From a virus, in IMG/VR virus record IMGVR_UViG_3300033148_004038, positions 1 through 23,894 of that record: DNA of 23,894 nt. One strand, given 5' to 3'. Position numbers and translations under genes: made by a program. This document shows positions 19,916 through 23,894 of the stretch, in pieces (position 1 is the stretch's first letter; the number at the start of each line of letters is the position of its first letter). A model generated the notes under the pieces. That model saw only the letters and a program-made list of their open reading frames with translations, did no database searches and had not been told where the DNA came from.

Positions 19916-20584
19916 ATGGCAATTAGGCAATATCGAACAGAATATTCGGGTGAATTTGTTATTACTAAAACTGTCTTTAAGAATGGTAAGAAAGAACAAG
20001 ACCGCGAATGGATAGAAAATCCAATTGATGTTTCAAGTACTAGCAAGCGGGCATGTTGTATTGTTCCACATAGCTCAATGCATGTACCTAGTTTAAAACA
20101 AATTGAAAAACACCCTGGCGGACTTCTCGGCAGGGATAAAATGCAGTTATACGCAATACATGATGCATGGCTAGAAATGAATCCAGACTTTTCTGTAATA
20201 TTAACGCAAGCAGAATTAGACGAAGTTATGAATAAGAATTATCAAGTCGACCACATAATTTATACTTCCCCAACATTAGTAGTTGCCAACCCTGGAGAGT
20301 TCTACTTAATACCACATGGGGTTTCGTTCCAGCCATCAGCTACAGTAATTTGGATTGCTTGCTTTGATGGGCATAAAGACATTTACTTGTTTGGATATGA
20401 ACAATACGATACTAACGGTGTTGATCAAATAAAATCAATTAATCAGATTAGTGATATAATGCAGACTTATAGTAGTGTAAACTTTCATCATGTGTCCAAT
20501 GGTGGATCACCAGACGCATGGCGACGTTGTATTAATTGTCGTACTATTTCAACACGCGAATTTGTGTCTGAGTGTGATGTTTAA
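19916..20584 (+). CDS. Protein of unknown function downstream of the fibres
   Basis: This gene encodes 222 residues. A central part with V-I-W-I-A-C-F-D-G-H-K-D-I-Y-L-F-G-Y-E-Q-Y looks like a Rossmann-type strand, helix, then I-Y-L-F-G-Y/F-D, as in some glycosyltransferase-like or MptE-like (DUF115) proteins. The C-terminus has C-I-N-C and E-C. It follows the short fibre by one base, so it may help build, glycosylate or attach fibres. This role comes from position only. It ends in a four-base convergent overlap with the NUDIX gene. Confidence 0.6.
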   Translation: MAIRQYRTEYSGEFVITKTVFKNGKKEQDREWIENPIDVSSTSKRACCIVPHSSMHVPSLKQIEKHPGGLLGRDKMQLYAIHDAWLEMNPDFSVILTQAELDEVMNKNYQVDHIIYTSPTLVVANPGEFYLIPHGVSFQPSATVIWIACFDGHKDIYLFGYEQYDTNGVDQIKSINQISDIMQTYSSVNFHHVSNGGSPDAWRRCINCRTISTREFVSECDV

Positions 20585-21018
20585 TCTGTGTACTGATCTT
20601 TTAAAGTATTAATACGTGTAAATATATCATCAATTTTTAAGGTAGCCCAGAAGCCCGGGTGCAATGGCTTAGGAATAATGTTAGAGTCTATCCATGCATA
20701 GCCAACGTGTTCGTGATTTAATACAGGAGTAAATTCTTTTTCGACAATGCAATAGAATGTATGATAGATAAAGAAGTCACCATCCGCAGTAAACTTTTCA
20801 ATTGGAATTAACTTTGTAGTCTTAGGCATGAAGCCCATTTCTTCTTCACACTCGCGTTCGATAGCTTCGAGTAACGTTTCACCTTCTTCTATCTTGCCAC
20901 CAGGTAATCCCCAATGCCCGTGATACTTTTTATCATCGCGCATTAAGTACAGATGTCTTTTTGTATCTTGTGAATAGAACCAAATACCAACAGCGTTAAT
21001 TTTGCTAGTGTTATGCAT
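20581..21018 (-). CDS. NUDIX hydrolase
   Basis: This 145-residue protein has a perfect NUDIX box, residues 41-63: G-x5-E47-x7-R55-E56-C-x-E59-E60-x-G62-F63. NUDIX enzymes cleave nucleoside diphosphates linked to another group, such as modified dNTPs, NAD, ADP-ribose or RNA caps; the substrate cannot be told here. H-W-G-L-P-G precedes the box. The start overlaps the gp15 stop as TAATG, so it is translated with a late structural gene, unusual for a housecleaning enzyme. Confidence 0.9.
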   Translation of the reverse strand: MHNTSKINAVGIWFYSQDTKRHLYLMRDDKKYHGHWGLPGGKIEEGETLLEAIERECEEEMGFMPKTTKLIPIEKFTADGDFFIYHTFYCIVEKEFTPVLNHEHVGYAWIDSNIIPKPLHPGFWATLKIDDIFTRINTLKDQYTD

Positions 21019-22406
21019 TACAGAACTATACCCCAGTTACCTCCAGGGTATATTCCTTCATAGCTTCGCTTCCATGCACCGTCTTTGTATTTAAATTGTA
21101 CTGCGGTTGTTAAGTTTGCGACATAAGATGTGTCGCCCTCAACTTGTTCTTCTGCATTAAACACAACTACCCAGTCGGTACCGTTATATTCAATGACGTC
21201 ATTCTTTGTTGCAGCAAGTGGAATACCACTTAGCCATGCATTAGCAACATCGGTGTTGTCAATATTACCTATATCATCAATTAGAAGGTACCGCTGTCCT
21301 GTTACAGCAGCAGGAAGACCAGCGCCGGGGCCAGACTCTAGCGGATCAATTACAGCATCAACAGGATCCATTGTGTTGCTTGGTAACGTGTCGTTATCAA
21401 CTGTAAACAATAATGTACCTGGTTCTGCAGGATGATATGCAACGGTGCCAATAACATCTGGCTCTCCGTCTACATCAGACTCAATGCGAACTTGTGATAT
21501 ACCGTCATTTAATGATCCGTACTCATCAATAACTGCTCTCCAAGATATGTCATTATCTTCTGGATTTGGTAATGCTGTGATGTCACCATTGTCGCCCGGT
21601 TCTTCTTGTGGCAATATGCGTAACTCGTCACCAAGTAATAAAATTTGATACCCGTGTGGTGTAATTTTAACCCTAGTGCCTAACAGTATGTTATCGGCAT
21701 TAATAGCATCTACGTATGAACCCGCCTCGTCATAAATGCTGGCAATAACTTTATGTATAACACCTTCTTTAGTAATACGAGCAGGCGGACTAATCCAAAT
21801 TGGTAAGCTGAACTTTAATGTTGCAATATCTATACTGTCGTCGTTGTTGGGTACTTGCCTAGAACTCCAATTTACGTCGTCTAGATCAACTACACTTAAA
21901 CTAGTCCAATCTAAGTAATTGTCCGTAGACTGTATTTCGAGTGATGGGTTAAAGAGTGTTAAAATTTGTTCTAGTAATTGCAGTTTCATATTTGTACTAG
22001 AAGTCCATACATCTAACTTCATGCCAAGTATATAAGGAACTGGCATCTGACGTTCTAAGTTAAATGCATTGCCCTGTGTTGTTTCGTATGTTTGTGATCC
22101 CTCGTCCCACTCACGTTGTTTAACTTGCTTTCTATCTACAAAGTAAGGTTCTTGTATACGTGGACGATCGTACTTTAATGAGTCAATATAAAAAGACATT
22201 GTTGGCGCACACGGAATATTGTTTGCAGAGTTTTCCTGCAGGATAACTTGTGCTTGCCTGCTTGCATCACCATAACGTATAGGAACACGTACAAGCGTTG
22301 GATAGCCCGCGTCGTCAAGCCCACCCTCTACTTCAAAGTTGCTAAACATTCTAGCAAACTGTAAAAGGAAACGTCTTATTTGTTGATCGTAAAAAAATTG
22401 TGCCAT
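21018..22406 (-). CDS. Tail sheath stabiliser / tail completion protein, gp15-like
   Basis: This gene encodes 462 residues. The start (FFYDQQIRRFLLQFARMFSN, then V-P-I-R-Y-G) and a later I-D-S-L-K-Y-D segment plus a P-I-W-I-S-P-P-A match the plan of T4 gp15 (Y-F-Y-N-S-S-F-R-R-Y, V-P-I-T-Y-A, and W-M-Y-P-P-V). gp15 caps the tail and holds the sheath to the neck. At over 270 residues for T4, the family is shorter, so the last 190 residues are an extension, which includes a Y-N-G-T-D-W segment typical of fibre-like structural units. It follows gp14 by two bases, as in T4-like phages. Confidence 0.8.
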   Translation of the reverse strand: MAQFFYDQQIRRFLLQFARMFSNFEVEGGLDDAGYPTLVRVPIRYGDASRQAQVILQENSANNIPCAPTMSFYIDSLKYDRPRIQEPYFVDRKQVKQREWDEGSQTYETTQGNAFNLERQMPVPYILGMKLDVWTSSTNMKLQLLEQILTLFNPSLEIQSTDNYLDWTSLSVVDLDDVNWSSRQVPNNDDSIDIATLKFSLPIWISPPARITKEGVIHKVIASIYDEAGSYVDAINADNILLGTRVKITPHGYQILLLGDELRILPQEEPGDNGDITALPNPEDNDISWRAVIDEYGSLNDGISQVRIESDVDGEPDVIGTVAYHPAEPGTLLFTVDNDTLPSNTMDPVDAVIDPLESGPGAGLPAAVTGQRYLLIDDIGNIDNTDVANAWLSGIPLAATKNDVIEYNGTDWVVVFNAEEQVEGDTSYVANLTTAVQFKYKDGAWKRSYEGIYPGGNWGIVL

Positions 22407-22408
22407 TA

Positions 22409-23614
22409 TTAATTATCTTTCTTTGGGTCTAGTAGATCACTTAGTGATTGTCTACTTGGAATATCACCGCGATCCGTTGTACTAACTGTATCGGTATTAT
22501 TAAAGAAGTTGCTACGTTGTGTGTCGCCGTCTAAGTATAAGTCGGTTCTTACGTTGTCTTCTACTTTAATCCAATTGGTACCATTGTATCTAAACAGTCT
22601 ATTCGGCGCATAGTCTAAGCGTAATACATGGTCGCCCACTGTTGGGTTAGTTGGGAATGATGTGCCTGGTGTAACAGGATAACCGTTTGGTGCAAGTCCA
22701 TCGCCATCTAAGTAACCTAATGTTAACTCGCCCTGTGTGTTTGTGGACGAAGTGCCGTAGTCAGCTGTGATGGTACCAATATCCGCAGTCACAAAAGTTG
22801 TATCAATTGGCAATCCGAATGTATCGACAGGCCTGCCTTCTTCATCGTACTCAACTATGTAAAAGTTACTTATGTCGTAACCACTAAGTGGTACTTCTAT
22901 TTCTGCTTGTGTAAGGATAGCATCGTTTAGTGCAAGGTTTTTATTGTGCTGACACATGTAATCTGCAAGTGTGCCACTGCCGTTACCCTCTCCATCGTCT
23001 CCATCGATCCCGCCGTCTGTATCTATGTAGTTTTGGAGAATATCGTCGTACTCTTGTGAACCGACAAGTGGTACAGCTTTGACACGCCATAAGTGAGGTA
23101 ACCATGTTTGGCTGAAACCTTCGCTTGCAAACGACGCATCGTTAATAACATAGAACTTTGGTAGTGCTTTTGGAATAGCATCGTTTAACGGATGGTAGTC
23201 TCTTAAATTTGGTATTTCGAGTACATCGCCATTCATTAGCTTGCGACCAATGTGGTCAATCATATCGTTGTAATGAAATGTGATAAACAATGTATCGTTT
23301 TGTAGGAATAGTCCAAATTGGCTTAAGTCGAAGTCAATATCTTGTGTGCGGTAAACACCGCGCATTGTATAAACATCATCTTCATACTCGCGATTGCGAT
23401 TCTCAAGTAGAAGCAAATCTTCTATAAACAGAGGATTTGTTTCGTTGTACGTTGGAAGTGTAGCATCGCCAGATGGTTCGGCAGTTGTTTTCGGACCTAG
23501 GTACTTGTGAACATGAATATCTAATCCACCCACCGTGTACTGTTCGCGAATTATATTATCGAGAAACCTAAAATCATCTGTTTTTTCTTGACGCCACAAG
23601 CTAAGTCTTGGCAT
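22409..23614 (-). CDS. Neck protein, gp14-like
   Basis: The 401-residue protein has the layout of marine T4-type gp14: L-L-E-N-R-N-R-E-Y-E-D-D-V-Y-T-M-R-G, then Q-D-I-D-F-D-L-S-Q-F-G-L-F-L-Q-N-D-T-L and G-R-K-L-M-N-G-D-V-L-E-I-P. gp14 sits in the neck joining head and tail. The C-terminal part contains Y-N-G-T-N-W, again a structural-protein element, and is longer than in T4 (256 residues). A late promoter lies 22 bases upstream. The pair with gp15 is on the opposite strand to the capsid gene. Confidence 0.82.
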   Translation of the reverse strand: MPRLSLWRQEKTDDFRFLDNIIREQYTVGGLDIHVHKYLGPKTTAEPSGDATLPTYNETNPLFIEDLLLLENRNREYEDDVYTMRGVYRTQDIDFDLSQFGLFLQNDTLFITFHYNDMIDHIGRKLMNGDVLEIPNLRDYHPLNDAIPKALPKFYVINDASFASEGFSQTWLPHLWRVKAVPLVGSQEYDDILQNYIDTDGGIDGDDGEGNGSGTLADYMCQHNKNLALNDAILTQAEIEVPLSGYDISNFYIVEYDEEGRPVDTFGLPIDTTFVTADIGTITADYGTSSTNTQGELTLGYLDGDGLAPNGYPVTPGTSFPTNPTVGDHVLRLDYAPNRLFRYNGTNWIKVEDNVRTDLYLDGDTQRSNFFNNTDTVSTTDRGDIPSRQSLSDLLDPKKDN

Positions 23615-23635
23615 ATTATATTCCTGCGTTTCATG

Positions 23636-23643
23636 TATTTATG
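23636..23643 (-). promoter_or_regulatory. T4-type late promoter for the gp14-gp15-NUDIX unit
   Basis: CATAAATA on the minus strand, 22 bases before the gp14 start at 23614. A GCAGGAAT ribosome binding site lies between. Confidence 0.65.
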
Positions 23644-23667
23644 CAGAAATATAACAGGGCGGAATTG

Positions 23668-23894
23668 TTAAGCGAAGTGGGCGATTATTTTATTATAATC
23701 TATGCCTGGGATTAGTGTATCTTCACGGGCTGAAACCATTGCCATGGATGTATATAGAATATTGTATTGACCTGCGAAATGTGTGTACGTGATTGTAGCA
23801 TAAAACTTATCATTCTCAATAATGAGCTTCGTCTTATTAGCAGCGTTAGCATGCCACTCGCCATACAATCGTTCATGTAACACGATGTAATCTT
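23668..23894 (-). CDS. Unknown protein, C-terminal part (5' beyond window)
   Basis: The frame is open to the window edge; a GTG at 23883 is a possible but unproven start, and the codons upstream of it (D-Y-I) also fit. The visible C-terminus has two or three predicted strands (KLIIENDKFYATITY, NILYTSMAM) and ends Y-N-K-I-I-A-H-F-A. I recognise no family. It ends 25 bases before the gp14 late promoter. In T4 gp13 would precede gp14, but nothing here resembles gp13. Confidence 0.5.
   Translation of the reverse strand, partial: DYIVLHERLYGEWHANAANKTKLIIENDKFYATITYTHFAGQYNILYTSMAMVSAREDTLIPGIDYNKIIAHFA

Overview
The window looks like part of the genome of an uncultured T4-like myovirus (Caudoviricetes), probably aquatic. 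It has about 40% G+C and tightly packed, overlapping genes. It carries the C-terminal part of a gp23-type major capsid protein, homologues of neck protein gp14 and sheath-stabiliser gp15, and T4-type late promoters (TATAAATA-like) before virion genes. It also has a fibre gene cluster and a gp55-like late sigma protein. A DUF3579-like protein and an IscU/IscA pair point weakly to a proteobacterial host, perhaps betaproteobacterial. That host guess is inference only.

Layout. (1) 1-680: end of the capsid gene and a strong terminator. (2) 687-1568: two minus-strand genes (a small family-B-like protein and a DUF2493/SLOG protein). Each is preceded by the same 29-bp element, which resembles a MotA-box middle promoter, and the SLOG gene has a 120-nt leader that can fold. 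(3) 1511-9414: about 29 tiny plus-strand genes, mostly 48-144 codons, joined by stop/start overlaps. At least four sigma70-type promoters lie in its first 2.4 kb and no terminator is visible. (4) 9411-10154: IscA-type carrier and IscU scaffold. (5) 10187-11032: SGNH-hydrolase-like protein. (6) 11127-20584: virion and fibre genes, including a 1601-residue repeat-rich fibre and a short version sharing both its ends, with late promoters and two terminators. (7) 20581-23894, minus strand: an unknown partial gene, then gp14, gp15 and a NUDIX hydrolase coupled to gp15.

The main novelty is the small-gene array. Two sets of paralogous short sequences recur in it. Family A is a short linear motif, roughly D-K-E-x-V-W-x-R-L-K-x-G, seen 12 times. 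It sits at the N-terminus, inside, or at the C-terminus of otherwise unrelated small proteins. Family B is a mini-domain of about 45 residues with an invariant K-x10-W spacing in six copies and weaker copies elsewhere. Family B fills the promoter-proximal half, family A the distal half. Family A is joined to Cys-rich domains, a Walker-A fragment, a fibre-like segment, a capsid-helix-like segment and a late-sigma-like protein. This suggests a shared docking signal through which many phage proteins reach one partner. The partner is unknown.

Transcription probably starts from sigma70-like early promoters across the array. Transcripts may run through the Fe-S and SGNH genes to the terminator at 11693. 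Late promoters then drive the virion genes.
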